DNA from: Alcaligenes faecalis
GTDB taxonomy: Bacteria > Pseudomonadota > Gammaproteobacteria > Burkholderiales > Burkholderiaceae_B
Direction: 5' to 3'
DNA: 64,000 nt
Assembly (NCBI RefSeq): GCF_002443155.1
Contig: NZ_CP023667.1
Span: forward strand, 682,001 to 746,000
Shown here: in pieces, positions 9,187-18,261 of the stretch
How positions within the stretch are numbered: position 1 is the first letter of the stretch
Layout: the number at the start of each line of letters is the position of its first letter
Notes under the pieces: model-generated
Told to the model about the DNA's origin: nothing
Seen by the model: only the letters and a program-made list of their open reading frames with translations
Databases searched by the model: none
Made by a program: the position numbers and the translations under genes

Positions 9187-9969
9187 ATGCTAAATCTTGA
9201 GCGCGAACGTACTGAAGTGGATTGGGGAAATACTTGGGCAGGTCATACCGTTGGAGGCTTGGCCTTGCGTCTGGCTCGTACCCAGGCAGAACTCGAATGC
9301 CTTCAGCGTTTGCGTTTTCAGGTTTTCACCCAGGAAATGAACGCCGTCTTTCCAGACCAGCATAATGGTCTGGATATAGACCGCTTCGACCCCTGGTGCG
9401 AGCATTTCATGGTTACTGAACCCGAGGAGAACCGGGTTGTGGGAACCTACCGCTTGCTGACCCCTGAAAATGCGAACAAAGCGGGCGGCTATTACTCAGA
9501 GTCCGAATTTGATATCAGCGCCCTGGATGCGCTGCGCCCCAGTCTGGTCGAGGTTGGGCGCTCCTGCATCCACCCCGACTACCGCAATGGCTCGGCCATC
9601 ATGATGCTGTGGGGTGGTATTGCTGCTCTGACGCGAGTCGGCGGTTATCGCTATCTTCTGGGTTGCGCCAGCGTCAGCTTGCGCGACGATGGTGTCACTG
9701 CCGCCGAAGTCTGGCGTGTGGCCCAGAAGTCCATGCAGGACAACAAGCACATTCCGCATGTGCAGCCCTTGAATCGCTATCCGGTCGAGCGACTGAACAG
9801 CGATTTGCCAGCGCGTATTCCACCGCTGATCAAAGGCTATCTGAAGCTGGGTGCCACAATTTGTGGTGCGCCTGCCTGGGATCCGGATTTCAATACGGCA
9901 GACTTTCCTGTCCTGCTGGATCTGGAAGCCATGGATGAGCGCTATAAACGGCACTTTGGCCTGGTCTGA
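9187..9969 (+). CDS. OlsB-like N-acyltransferase (ornithine lipid synthesis)
   Basis: The 260-residue protein fits the GNAT-related OlsB (hemolysin-like) acyltransferase family: LRLARTQAELECLQRLRFQVFTQEM, DIDRFDPWCEHFMV, VVGTYRLL, GGYYSESEFD, VEVGRSCIHPDYRNG and YLLGCASVSL all align with the family pattern. OlsB transfers a 3-hydroxyacyl group from ACP to ornithine, making lyso-ornithine lipid; OlsA then adds the second chain. No olsA is next to it. The ATG at 9187 is chosen because GGAG lies eight bases before it; a GTG at 9169 would overlap the upstream dyad. Ornithine lipids replace phospholipids under phosphate stress, and the next genes are ppx, ppk1 and pst. Confidence 0.8.
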   Translation: MLNLERERTEVDWGNTWAGHTVGGLALRLARTQAELECLQRLRFQVFTQEMNAVFPDQHNGLDIDRFDPWCEHFMVTEPEENRVVGTYRLLTPENANKAGGYYSESEFDISALDALRPSLVEVGRSCIHPDYRNGSAIMMLWGGIAALTRVGGYRYLLGCASVSLRDDGVTAAEVWRVAQKSMQDNKHIPHVQPLNRYPVERLNSDLPARIPPLIKGYLKLGATICGAPAWDPDFNTADFPVLLDLEAMDERYKRHFGLV

Positions 9970-10026
9970 TTGCGTACTGCTCAGGCCTGATCAAGTTGGG
10001 CCTGAACAGGGCCTGCAGATACAAAG

Positions 10027-10072
10027 AACCCCCGAAAGTTGGATGACCATCCAACTTTCGGGGGTTTTTTAG
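10027..10072 (+). terminator. Strong rho-independent terminator
   Basis: Nineteen bases (10027-10045) pair with 10048-10066, centred on GATGACCATC, and are followed by a run of T to 10070. It lies 57 bases after the OlsB-like gene. The rest of the gap to ppx (10073-10252) shows nothing recognisable. Confidence 0.93.
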
Positions 10073-10252
10073 GTTTTGATGATCTACGTGGCTTGACTCT
10101 GCTGTGTGTGGCTGAGCCAGTGAGCAGTTTGGCCCGCTAGTGCGAGCTACACGGGAGTCAAAGCGTCTGTCAGCCTGAGCTGGAGTGCTGACAAGCCGGG
10201 TGGATTGTTTTTCAACAGGCTCACCCAGCCTCCAGGCACCCAGCGGGTCCTG

Positions 10253-11743
10253 TCAGACCAGCTCCAGGCTCAGATCATTGATATCGCTTTGCCAGGCCTG
10301 GACCTCGGCCAGCAAGGACGCTTGAGACAGGGGATGGCTGGCCATCCACTCATGGTCCAGATGAATCTGGACGGTTTTGCCCCGAGCCTGCAGGCTCAGC
10401 GGCAAGGTTTCCCTGTCTTCGCGACGACGCATCAGCATGACGGCCAAACGCAGACTCAACAAGGTCAGCCACCAGGCGTTATTGGTCTCAAAGCGCTTGA
10501 GCTTGCCCAGCTTGCCTTGATGCCCCAGGCTCAGAAAGCTGAGCAACATCTGGTCGTCGTTGGAAAAGCCAGGCATATCGGCGTGTTCCAGCACATAAGC
10601 GGTGTGCTTGTGGTAATCCGCATGCGCAATGCTCAGGCCCACTTCGTGCAGATCAGCGGCCCAGCCCAGTTGGCGCTGCAACTCCTGTACCTCGGGCGTA
10701 TCGGGCAGCTTCAGTTGTGCAAAGAACTGCATGGCAGCGTCGTGCACACGATGCGACTGGCGCGTATCGACCTGATAGCGTTTCATCATTTGCTGCACGG
10801 TCTGGTCGCGCTGATCATGCTCGGATTCGCGACCCAGCATGTCGTAGAGCACCCCCACTCGCAGAGCGCCTTCACCGGGCAGCATCTGGCGAATCTTCAA
10901 CTCCTGGAAGGCGGCCATCATAATGGCCAGACCTGCAGCCAGCACCGGCGCGCGATGAGGCTTGATGCCGCTCAGGTTGCGCATGTCCACCTTGCCATCG
11001 TGCACCAGGCGTTTGCGCAGCAACTCCATGCCTTCCAGGGTGATGCCCTTTTTGGACATGCCGTTCTCTTGCAGGATAGCGACCAGACCCTTGGCGGTGC
11101 CGGAGGAGCCATAGGCTTCCTGCCAGCCTGTCTTGCGGTACTGGCGTGTAATGCCTTCCAGTTCACGACGGGCGGTCAGAATCGCATTGCTCATGCGCTC
11201 CTCGGTGATCACGCCATCGGCAAAGAATTTGTCGGTATAGCTGACACAGCCCATGTACAGGGAGGACAGCAGCAGGGGCTTCAAGCCCTTGCCAATAATC
11301 ACTTCAGTCGATCCACCACCAATATCAATCATCAGACGGCGATTGGGGGAGGGGGGCAGCTCGTTGCTGATTCCCGAAAAAATCAGACGGGCTTCCTCGT
11401 GGCCGGAGATGACCTCGATGGGAAAGCCAAAGGCCGCCTCGGCAGCGGGCAGAACCTCGCTTAAATTGCGTGCCACACGAAAGGTGTTGGTGGCCACGGC
11501 ACGAACGCGATTGGGGTGAAAACCGGCCAGACGTTCGTTAAAGCGTTTCAGGATGACTACCGCACGTTCAATGGCATCGGGACTAATGTACTTGTCGGGG
11601 CCCATGCCGGCGGCGAGTCGGACGGATTCATTAAGGCGGTCGATGGTGTAGATCTGGGCATGACCGTTGTGCTGAACCACTCGTCCAATGGATAAACGAA
11701 AGCTGTTGGAGCCCAGGTCCACAGCGGCAAGAAGTTGTTCCAT
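10253..11743 (-). CDS. ppx: Exopolyphosphatase (Ppx/GppA family)
   Basis: Ppx removes terminal phosphates from polyphosphate; GppA relatives also hydrolyse pppGpp. The 496-residue protein has the actin-like ATPase fold at the N-terminus (AAVDLGSNSFRLSIGR, then IDIGGGSTEVIIG near residue 142, then YGSSGTAKGL) and an HD-like helical C-terminal domain after about residue 310. It is divergent from ppk1, with 240 bases between the starts, so synthesis and breakdown of polyphosphate are encoded side by side. The sequence does not by itself separate Ppx from GppA; the ppk1 neighbour favours Ppx. Confidence 0.92.
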   Translation of the reverse strand: MEQLLAAVDLGSNSFRLSIGRVVQHNGHAQIYTIDRLNESVRLAAGMGPDKYISPDAIERAVVILKRFNERLAGFHPNRVRAVATNTFRVARNLSEVLPAAEAAFGFPIEVISGHEEARLIFSGISNELPPSPNRRLMIDIGGGSTEVIIGKGLKPLLLSSLYMGCVSYTDKFFADGVITEERMSNAILTARRELEGITRQYRKTGWQEAYGSSGTAKGLVAILQENGMSKKGITLEGMELLRKRLVHDGKVDMRNLSGIKPHRAPVLAAGLAIMMAAFQELKIRQMLPGEGALRVGVLYDMLGRESEHDQRDQTVQQMMKRYQVDTRQSHRVHDAAMQFFAQLKLPDTPEVQELQRQLGWAADLHEVGLSIAHADYHKHTAYVLEHADMPGFSNDDQMLLSFLSLGHQGKLGKLKRFETNNAWWLTLLSLRLAVMLMRRREDRETLPLSLQARGKTVQIHLDHEWMASHPLSQASLLAEVQAWQSDINDLSLELV

Positions 11744-11908
11744 GAGGCATCGCTCGGGATGATTACTGTGCGATTATAAGGACATTAATCATGGGTTTTG
11801 TTACATGAACCGGAAAATTGAGAAAAGTTAGACGAAAGCATCGTTGGAAGGGTGATGGGGTATTTGTGCGCCGCCTCCCGGGTGGTGATTTAGACTGGAA
11901 TGGCTCTG

Positions 11909-11937
11909 GGGTCATAGAGCTGTAACATTCATGTAGT
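11909..11937 (+). promoter_or_regulatory. Predicted PhoB box upstream of ppk1
   Basis: Three 7-base half sites repeat every 11 bases: GGGTCAT (11909), CTGTAAC (11920) and ATGTAGT (11931). The first two match about 14 of 18 positions of the PhoB box (CTGTCAT-N4-CTGTCAT). The site ends 46 bases before the ppk1 start, in the divergent ppx/ppk1 region. Confidence 0.7.
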
Positions 11938-11983
11938 AAAAGTCTCACGATCCCATCTTTTTTGGCTTTTTAACGACCTCACC

Positions 11984-14056
11984 ATGCTGCCTTCTCCAGA
12001 TTCAACCTTGCTAAACCGTGAGTTGTCCTTGCTCAAGTTCAATGAGCGAGTACTGGCCATGGCCGAAAATTCGACCACGCCTTTGCTGGAGCGCTTGCGC
12101 TACATCTGTATCGTGAGCTCTAACCTGGATGAATTCTTTGAAATTCGTATTTCCAGTCTGAAAGAACAGATTTTGCAAAATCCTCATCAAGTGGGAGATG
12201 ACGGATTTTTGCCTCAGCAGGCTTTTGATAAAGTGCAAGCCGCTGCTCACCAGCTGGTCGAGAAGCAAAACGACCTTTTGATGGACGATGTACTGCCTAC
12301 CCTGATGGATGAGGGCATCGGGCTGCTGCTGACCGCGCTATGGACACCTGCCCAGCGTGAGTGGGCCTATCAAACCTTTTTGCGTGATGTCATGCCTTTG
12401 CTCACGCCTATCGGTCTGGACCCGGCGCATCCCTTTCCACGCGTGTACAACAAGAGCCTGAACTACATTGTTGAGTTGAGCGGTGAGGATGCGTTTGCCC
12501 GTACAGGCACGATTGCCATTGTGCAGGCACCGCGTGCCTTGCCCCGGGTGATCCGGGTGCCGGACGATATTGCCGGCATCCCTCAGGGCTATATGCTGCT
12601 GACGTCGCTGATCAGCGTATTTGTGGGCGAGTTGTTCCCCGGCATGAACGTAAAGGGTTGCTATCAATGGCGCGTCACCCGCAACAGTGATCTGTTTGTG
12701 GACGAAGAAGAAGTCACCAACTTGCGTGCCGCTTTGCAAGGCGAACTGTCGCAACGTAACTTCGGTGCCGCTGTGCGACTGGAAATTGACCGTTCCATGC
12801 CCGAGCGTCTGGAGCGTTTCCTGCAAAGCGAGTTCTCGCTGGATGTCCCCGACACTTATCGTGTCAGCGGCCCGGTCAATCTGACGCGCCTGATGCAGCT
12901 ATGCAATGTCCCGGATCGTCCCGACCTGCTGTTCCCGGATTACCGCGCACCGATTCCAGCGCCTTTTGATTCTTCTTTTGAGTCTCCCGCCCAGTTCTTT
13001 GAGGCGATTGCCCGCAAGGATCAGTTGCTGCATCACCCTTATCAGTCCTTTCAGCCGGTCCTGAGCTTTTTGCGTGCCGCTGCAGCCGACCCCGCTGTCG
13101 TGGGTATCAAGCAGACCATTTACCGTACGGGTGAAGACTCGGAGTTGATGAACATTCTGCTGTCGGCTGCCCGTGCAGGTAAGGAGGTGACGGTGGTCGT
13201 GGAGCTGATGGCCCGTTTTGACGAGCAGACCAATATCAATTGGGCCGCCAAGCTGGAAGAAGTGGGGGCACACGTCAGTTACGGGGTGGTGGGCCACAAG
13301 ACGCATGCCAAGATGGCTCTGGTCTTGCGTCGAGAGGCTGGCCTGATTCGCCGTTACGGGCATCTGGGTACGGGCAACTATCATCCACGCACGGCTCGGC
13401 TGTACACGGACTTTGGTTTGATTACCGCCAATCAGGAAGTGTGCGAGGACATGGACAAGGTATTTTCCATGTTGACTGGTCTGGGTGCCTGGCGGCCGTT
13501 GAAGCGACTGTTGCAGTCGCCGTTCACCTTGCATGACAGCATGATGGAACGAATTCAGGCAGAAACCGAGCGCGCCTTGGCAGGCAAGAAAGCCCGCATC
13601 ATGGCCAAGATGAATTCCTTGCTGGAACCCAAGATCATTCAAGCTCTGTATGACGCCAGCCAGGCCGGGGTCAAGGTAGACCTGATCGTGCGCGGCGCCT
13701 GCGCCTTGCGGCCGGGAGTCAAGGGCTTGTCGGATAACATCCAGGTGCGTTCGATTATCGGACGCTTTCTGGAGCATTCGCGTGTTTTCTATTTCTACAA
13801 TGGCGGCCAGGAAGAGGTCTTTATTTCCTCGGCTGACTGGATGGACCGCAATTTCTTCCGCCGCGTGGAGCTGGGTGTGCCGGTACTGGATCGCAGCCTG
13901 AAAAAGCGGGTCATTGCCGAAGCCTTTACCTATGCCCTGCGTGACAACCAATTGTCCTGGAAAGCCAGCCCGGATGGCACGTACAGCCGTATTCGCAGTC
14001 GCGGCGCTCCGTTCAACCTGCACCAGAACATGATGCAGCGTCTGGGCGGTGTGTGA
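11984..14056 (+). CDS. ppk1: Polyphosphate kinase 1
   Basis: Ppk1 reversibly transfers the gamma phosphate of ATP to polyphosphate at the inner membrane. The 690 residues match the usual 690-700. Order: N-terminal domain opening with LLNRELSLLKFNERVLAMAE, the head domain, then two phospholipase D-like domains. The autophosphorylated histidine is in HLGTGNYHPRTARLYTDFGL (about residues 455-475). The second conserved region is RGACALRPGVKGLSDNI and FLEHSRVFYFYNGGQEE, ending SADWMDRNFFRRVE. A PhoB box precedes it, and pstS follows after 96 bases with its own PhoB box, so this is a phosphate-regulon cluster. Confidence 0.97.
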   Translation: MLPSPDSTLLNRELSLLKFNERVLAMAENSTTPLLERLRYICIVSSNLDEFFEIRISSLKEQILQNPHQVGDDGFLPQQAFDKVQAAAHQLVEKQNDLLMDDVLPTLMDEGIGLLLTALWTPAQREWAYQTFLRDVMPLLTPIGLDPAHPFPRVYNKSLNYIVELSGEDAFARTGTIAIVQAPRALPRVIRVPDDIAGIPQGYMLLTSLISVFVGELFPGMNVKGCYQWRVTRNSDLFVDEEEVTNLRAALQGELSQRNFGAAVRLEIDRSMPERLERFLQSEFSLDVPDTYRVSGPVNLTRLMQLCNVPDRPDLLFPDYRAPIPAPFDSSFESPAQFFEAIARKDQLLHHPYQSFQPVLSFLRAAAADPAVVGIKQTIYRTGEDSELMNILLSAARAGKEVTVVVELMARFDEQTNINWAAKLEEVGAHVSYGVVGHKTHAKMALVLRREAGLIRRYGHLGTGNYHPRTARLYTDFGLITANQEVCEDMDKVFSMLTGLGAWRPLKRLLQSPFTLHDSMMERIQAETERALAGKKARIMAKMNSLLEPKIIQALYDASQAGVKVDLIVRGACALRPGVKGLSDNIQVRSIIGRFLEHSRVFYFYNGGQEEVFISSADWMDRNFFRRVELGVPVLDRSLKKRVIAEAFTYALRDNQLSWKASPDGTYSRIRSRGAPFNLHQNMMQRLGGV

Positions 14057-14064
14057 AATACAGA

Positions 14065-14098
14065 CTGTCATGAACGTGTCACATAGCCTGTTTATTAT
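14065..14098 (+). promoter_or_regulatory. PhoB box and -10 element of the pstS promoter
   Basis: CTGTCAT (14065-14071) is a perfect half site. GTGTCAC follows at 14076 and a weaker CCTGTTT at 14087, keeping the 11-base period. A -10 element TATTAT (14093-14098) begins 10 bases after the second half site, which is the spacing of PhoB-activated class II promoters. This strongly suggests induction of the pst operon by phosphate starvation. Confidence 0.85.
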
Positions 14099-14152
14099 GA
14101 CGTCACATACAGGGTGGGCCTGTGATCTGACTATCATCAAGAGGATTTCTCG

Positions 14153-15196
14153 ATGTTAAAACGTGTATTCAACAAGGTAAGTATTGCTCTGGCGTTCAGC
14201 GCTTTTGCGGCCACTGCCACAGCTGCAGACGTAACCGGTGCTGGTGCGTCGTTCCCTTACCCAATTTATGCCAAATGGGCGGCTGAATACGCCAAGCAAA
14301 CGAACAACCGCGTCAACTACCAGTCGATTGGTTCGGGTGGTGGTCAGCAGCAGATTATTGCCAAGACCGTGGATTTCGGTGCTTCTGACGACCCAATGAA
14401 GGTCGAGACACTGGAAAAAGAAAACCTGTTGCAGTTCCCTGCCGTGATCGGTGGTGTGGTGCCTGTGATCAACGTGGAAGGCATCGAGCCTGGCAAGCTG
14501 AAACTGTCTGGTAAAGTACTGGGCGACATCTACCTGGCCAAGATCACCAAGTGGGACGACGCAGCAATCAAAGAACTGAACCCCGATCTGACCTTGCCTA
14601 ACAAGGACATCGTGGTGGTTCACCGCTCCGACGGTTCGGGCACGACCTTTGGCTGGACCAACTACCTGTCCAAAGTTTCCCCAGACTGGAAATCCCAGGT
14701 TGGCGAAGGCAAGGCTGTGAAGTGGCCTACCGGTCAGGGTGGCAAGGGTAACGAAGGCGTGGCCGCTTATGTGCGCCAGCTGCAGAACTCGATCGGCTAC
14801 GTTGAATACGCTTACGCCAAGCAGAACAAGCTGTCCTGGACCCAGTTGCAGAACAAGGACGGCCAGTTCGTCCAGCCTGGTCAGGAAAGCTTTGCTGCCG
14901 CTGCTGCGAACGCAGACTGGGCCGGTACGCCTGGCATGGGTGTGATTCTGACCGAAGAGCCTGGTGCACAATCCTGGCCTATCACTTCGGCTACCTTCAT
15001 CTTGATGCACAAGGTGCAGGACAAGCCTGAGAACGGTAAAGAAGTGCTGAACTTCTTTAACTGGGCCTTTGAAAACGGCGCTCAAGCCGCTGCTGATCTG
15101 GACTACGTGGCTCTGCCTAAAGACGTAACCGACAAGATCAAAGCTGCCTGGGCTGCTGAAATCAAGTCCAAAGACGGCGCTGCGGTCTGGAAGTAA
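14153..15196 (+). CDS. pstS: Phosphate ABC transporter substrate-binding protein PstS
   Basis: PstS captures inorganic phosphate in the periplasm and delivers it to PstCA. The 347 residues begin with a Sec signal peptide (VSIALAFSAFAATATAADVTG, cleavage near AxA at about residue 24). The binding loops are visible: GAGASFPYPIYAKW, SIGSGGGQQQI, FGASDDPM and HRSDGSGTTFGWTNYLS. A GAGGA binding site precedes ATG 14153. It is first in pstSCAB and is followed by a hairpin terminator, which explains how the binding protein can be made in excess over the membrane subunits. Confidence 0.97.
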   Translation: MLKRVFNKVSIALAFSAFAATATAADVTGAGASFPYPIYAKWAAEYAKQTNNRVNYQSIGSGGGQQQIIAKTVDFGASDDPMKVETLEKENLLQFPAVIGGVVPVINVEGIEPGKLKLSGKVLGDIYLAKITKWDDAAIKELNPDLTLPNKDIVVVHRSDGSGTTFGWTNYLSKVSPDWKSQVGEGKAVKWPTGQGGKGNEGVAAYVRQLQNSIGYVEYAYAKQNKLSWTQLQNKDGQFVQPGQESFAAAAANADWAGTPGMGVILTEEPGAQSWPITSATFILMHKVQDKPENGKEVLNFFNWAFENGAQAAADLDYVALPKDVTDKIKAAWAAEIKSKDGAAVWK

Positions 15197-15239
15197 GATT
15201 CGTGTTCAAATACAGGTCAGTTGTAAATTGATCTTGTGA

Positions 15240-15274
15240 GACGGCCCACCTCTAGGTGGTGCCGTCTTTATTAT
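15240..15274 (+). terminator. Terminator or attenuator between pstS and pstC
   Basis: GACGGCCCACC (15240-15250) pairs with GGTGG-T-GCCGTC (15255-15266, one bulged T), followed by TTTATTAT. It probably lets only part of the transcript read into pstCAB. Confidence 0.8.
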
Positions 15275-15416
15275 GTAAAAATTACGGTTTTGTCTTGGAC
15301 GCACCGCGCGTGACCCGATCGTTTTGCCGGACCTGAACTTGCCCTGCCTGTTACAGAATCCGTAAATCGATTGCAGTGCGTTTGTCCCATTCCGGCCTGA
15401 CCCTTCATCTGTCTAC

Positions 15417-16355
15417 ATGAAATCAAATCAGAACGCCTTTATGGACGGCATTTTCAAGAACATGACGCGCTCGTTTGCGTTTCTCGTGTTCATATTGCTG
15501 GCTGCCATCTCTATTTCCCTGATCTATGGAAGCCGGGAATCCATTGCCGAATACGGTTTCTCTTTTCTCTGGACGAATAACTGGGATCCGGTCAATAACG
15601 AATATGGCGCATTGGTGCCCATTGCCGGTACCTTGCTCACTTCCCTGATCGCGCTCTGTATTGCAGTGCCGGTCTCTTTCGGGATTGCGATGTTCCTGAC
15701 GGAACTCTCGCCAGCCTGGCTGCGTCGCCCTTTGGGCACGGCCATCGAAATGCTGGCTGCCATTCCCTCCATCATTTACGGCATGTGGGGCCTGTTTGTT
15801 TTCGTGCCCCTGTTCCAGCGTTATGTGCAGCCCAGCCTGATCTCCTTTTTTGACGGAGTGCCTGTGCTGGGCCAGATCTTTGCGGGCCCTCCCTTCGGGA
15901 TTGGTGTGTTCACCGCCGGTCTGATTCTGTCCATCATGGTGATCCCCTTCATTACCGCCGTGATGCGCGACGTGTTCGAGCTGGTTCCGCCCATGCTCAA
16001 GGAGTCCGCTTACGGTCTGGGCAGCACGACCTGGGAAGTGATGTGGCGTGTGGTTCTGCCTTTCACCAAGAACGGGGTCATTGGCGGGATCATGCTGGGT
16101 TTGGGGCGTGCCTTGGGTGAAACCATGGCCGTCACTTTCGTGATTGGTAACTCCTTTAACCTGCCAAGTTCGCTGTTCTCGCCATCGAACTCGATTGCGT
16201 CGGCCCTGGCCAACGAGTTTAACGAAGCCGGTGGCATGCAGAAGTCTGCCTTGCTGGAGCTGGGTTTGATCCTGTTCCTGATCACCACGGTTGTATTGGC
16301 GATCTCCAAGTTGCTCTTGTTGCGTCTGGCCAAGAACGAAGGCACGTCGCGCTAA
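15417..16355 (+). CDS. pstC: Phosphate ABC transporter permease PstC
   Basis: PstC is one of the two inner-membrane channel subunits for phosphate import. The 312-residue protein has six membrane segments, starting [21 protein letters not shown]. It carries the family signature [18 protein letters not shown] and the EAA-type coupling loop [30 protein letters not shown] with [15 protein letters not shown]. No strong ribosome binding site precedes ATG 15417; an internal ATG at 15441 is possible. It is followed by pstA after 12 bases. Confidence 0.95.
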   Translation: MKSNQNAFMDGIFKNMTRSFAFLVFILLAAISISLIYGSRESIAEYGFSFLWTNNWDPVNNEYGALVPIAGTLLTSLIALCIAVPVSFGIAMFLTELSPAWLRRPLGTAIEMLAAIPSIIYGMWGLFVFVPLFQRYVQPSLISFFDGVPVLGQIFAGPPFGIGVFTAGLILSIMVIPFITAVMRDVFELVPPMLKESAYGLGSTTWEVMWRVVLPFTKNGVIGGIMLGLGRALGETMAVTFVIGNSFNLPSSLFSPSNSIASALANEFNEAGGMQKSALLELGLILFLITTVVLAISKLLLLRLAKNEGTSR

Positions 16356-16367
16356 GGATCACCTACC

Positions 16368-17231
16368 ATGTTTGATAAAAAATCTGCAATTAGTCTGAGC
16401 AACCCGATTTACAAGCGCAGGCAGGTATTTAATCGCCTGATGCTGGGGGTGTCTTTTGCTGCTTTGATCTTTGGCCTGTTCTGGCTGTTCTGGATCATCT
16501 GGACCCTGATCGAAAAGGGCAGCAGCGCCATGGCCTGGTCCCTGCTGCTGGAAAGCACGCCGCCTCCCGGTGGTGAGGGTGGTCTGCTGAACGCCATCGT
16601 CGGTAGCGTCATGATGGCTGGCGTCGGCACCCTGATCGGTACGCCTATCGGCATTCTGGCCGGCACCTATCTGGCCGAATACGGTCAGCGCGGCTGGCTG
16701 GCTCCGGCAACCCGCTTTTTGAACGACGTGCTGCTATCGGCACCGTCCATCATTATTGGTCTGTTCATCTACGCCGTGTACGTGGCCCAGGTGGGGCACT
16801 ATTCGGGTTGGGCCGGCTCGCTGGCCCTGGCCATTCTGGTAATTCCTGTGGTCGTGCGTTCTACCGACAATATGCTGATGCTGGTCCCCAATGGCCTGCG
16901 TGAGGCTGCGGCCGCTCTGGGCTGCCCCAAGTGGAAGATTGTGATGTCCATCTCTTACCGTGCAGCCTTGCCCGGTATTGTGACGGGTGTTCTGCTGGCT
17001 GTGGCTCGTATTGCGGGTGAAACGGCTCCCTTGTTGTTCACCGCCTTGAACAACCAGTTCATGTCCCTGAACATGAACGCGCCGCTGGCCAACTTGCCGG
17101 TGGTGATTTTCCAATATGCTGCCAGCCCCTTTGAGGACTGGAACCGTCTGGCCTGGGCAGGTGCGGTGCTGATTACCTTGCTGGTCTTGGGTATCAATAT
17201 CCTGGCTCGCAGCCTTTTCCGCCAAAAATAA
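16368..17231 (+). CDS. pstA: Phosphate ABC transporter permease PstA
   Basis: This is the second channel subunit of the phosphate importer, 287 residues. After a short cytoplasmic start it has six membrane segments (first: LGVSFAALIFGLFWLFWIIW). It shows the GIPIG-type loop (GTPIGILAGTYLAEYG), SAPSIIIGLFIYAVYV and the coupling loop REAAAALGCPKWKIVMSISYRAALPGIVTG with ARIAGETAPLLFTAL. It lies between pstC and pstB in the expected order. Confidence 0.95.
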   Translation: MFDKKSAISLSNPIYKRRQVFNRLMLGVSFAALIFGLFWLFWIIWTLIEKGSSAMAWSLLLESTPPPGGEGGLLNAIVGSVMMAGVGTLIGTPIGILAGTYLAEYGQRGWLAPATRFLNDVLLSAPSIIIGLFIYAVYVAQVGHYSGWAGSLALAILVIPVVVRSTDNMLMLVPNGLREAAAALGCPKWKIVMSISYRAALPGIVTGVLLAVARIAGETAPLLFTALNNQFMSLNMNAPLANLPVVIFQYAASPFEDWNRLAWAGAVLITLLVLGINILARSLFRQK

Positions 17232-17264
17232 CGTTTTCACGGAGCGCCCTAGTCGGCCAACGCT

Positions 17265-18044
17265 ATGAGTCAAATTATTACCTCCGACGAATCGACCAAG
17301 ATTGAAATCCGCAACCTGAATTTCTTCTATGGCAAATTCCATGCCCTGCGCAATGTGAACATGTCTATCAAGGAAAAGAAGGTCACGGCCTTTATCGGAC
17401 CCTCCGGTTGCGGTAAATCCACCTTGCTGCGCACGCTGAACCGCATGTACGAGCTGTACCCTGGCCAGCGTGCTGAAGGTGAAATCCTGCTGGACAATGA
17501 AAACCTGCTGACGTCCAAGCAGGACATTTCCCTGATCCGCGCCAAGGTGGGCATGGTGTTCCAGAAACCAACACCGTTCCCCATGAGCATTTATGACAAC
17601 GTGGCCTTTGGCGTGCGTTTGTTCGAGCGCCTGAGCAAAGGTGAGATGGACGAGCGTGTGGAATGGGCCTTGTCCAAAGCCGCGCTGTGGAACGAAGTGA
17701 AAGACAAGCTGCACCAAAGTGGTAATGGCCTGTCCGGTGGTCAGCAGCAGCGTCTGTGTATTGCCCGTGGTGTGGCGATCAAGCCCGAAGTTCTGCTGCT
17801 GGACGAACCCTGCTCGGCGCTGGACCCGATTTCCACCGCCAAGATCGAAGAGCTGATTGCCGAACTGAAAGCGGACTACACCGTGGTGATCGTGACCCAC
17901 AACATGCAGCAAGCGGCACGTTGCTCGGATTACACCGCCTATATGTACCTGGGCGAGCTGATGGAATTTGGTGAAACTGACCAGATCTTCGTGAAACCGG
18001 CTCGCAAGGAAACCGAAGACTACATCACGGGTCGTTTCGGTTAA
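17265..18044 (+). CDS. pstB: Phosphate ABC transporter ATP-binding protein PstB
   Basis: PstB powers phosphate import. In 259 residues it shows the Walker [18 protein letters not shown] (near residue 45), the Q-loop [20 protein letters not shown], the ABC signature [13 protein letters not shown], Walker [14 protein letters not shown], and the switch histidine in [19 protein letters not shown]. It ends the operon. phoU, often next, is absent; a terminator follows within about 95 bases. The sensor PhoR and regulator PhoB are also not in the window. Confidence 0.97.
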   Translation: MSQIITSDESTKIEIRNLNFFYGKFHALRNVNMSIKEKKVTAFIGPSGCGKSTLLRTLNRMYELYPGQRAEGEILLDNENLLTSKQDISLIRAKVGMVFQKPTPFPMSIYDNVAFGVRLFERLSKGEMDERVEWALSKAALWNEVKDKLHQSGNGLSGGQQQRLCIARGVAIKPEVLLLDEPCSALDPISTAKIEELIAELKADYTVVIVTHNMQQAARCSDYTAYMYLGELMEFGETDQIFVKPARKETEDYITGRFG

Positions 18045-18138
18045 TCAGATGGTTGCAGACAGAGCTGCCTTGCGGCGCTTTGTCTGGAGTTTGATGAAAG
18101 CCATACCTCCACATCAGGACAGTCGTTCCTGTGTGGCA

Positions 18139-18186
18139 AACACCCCAATCGCTGGATTCATGTCCACTGATTGGGGTGTTTTTTTA
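18139..18186 (+). terminator. Terminator of the pst operon
   Basis: AACACCCCAATC (18139-18150) pairs with GATTGGGGTGTT (18169-18180) and is followed by a T run to 18185. Confidence 0.93.
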
Positions 18187-18261
18187 TTCCTTGGCGCGGC
18201 GATGTGGAGTTGGCTCCGGTAATGGAGGGAACGACGGTCTTGAGTCGTGCAGCTTGTGCGT

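Noticed and set aside
15340..15380. PhoB box before pstC
   Set aside because: CTGTTAC is a partial half site, but no second half lies 11 bases away.
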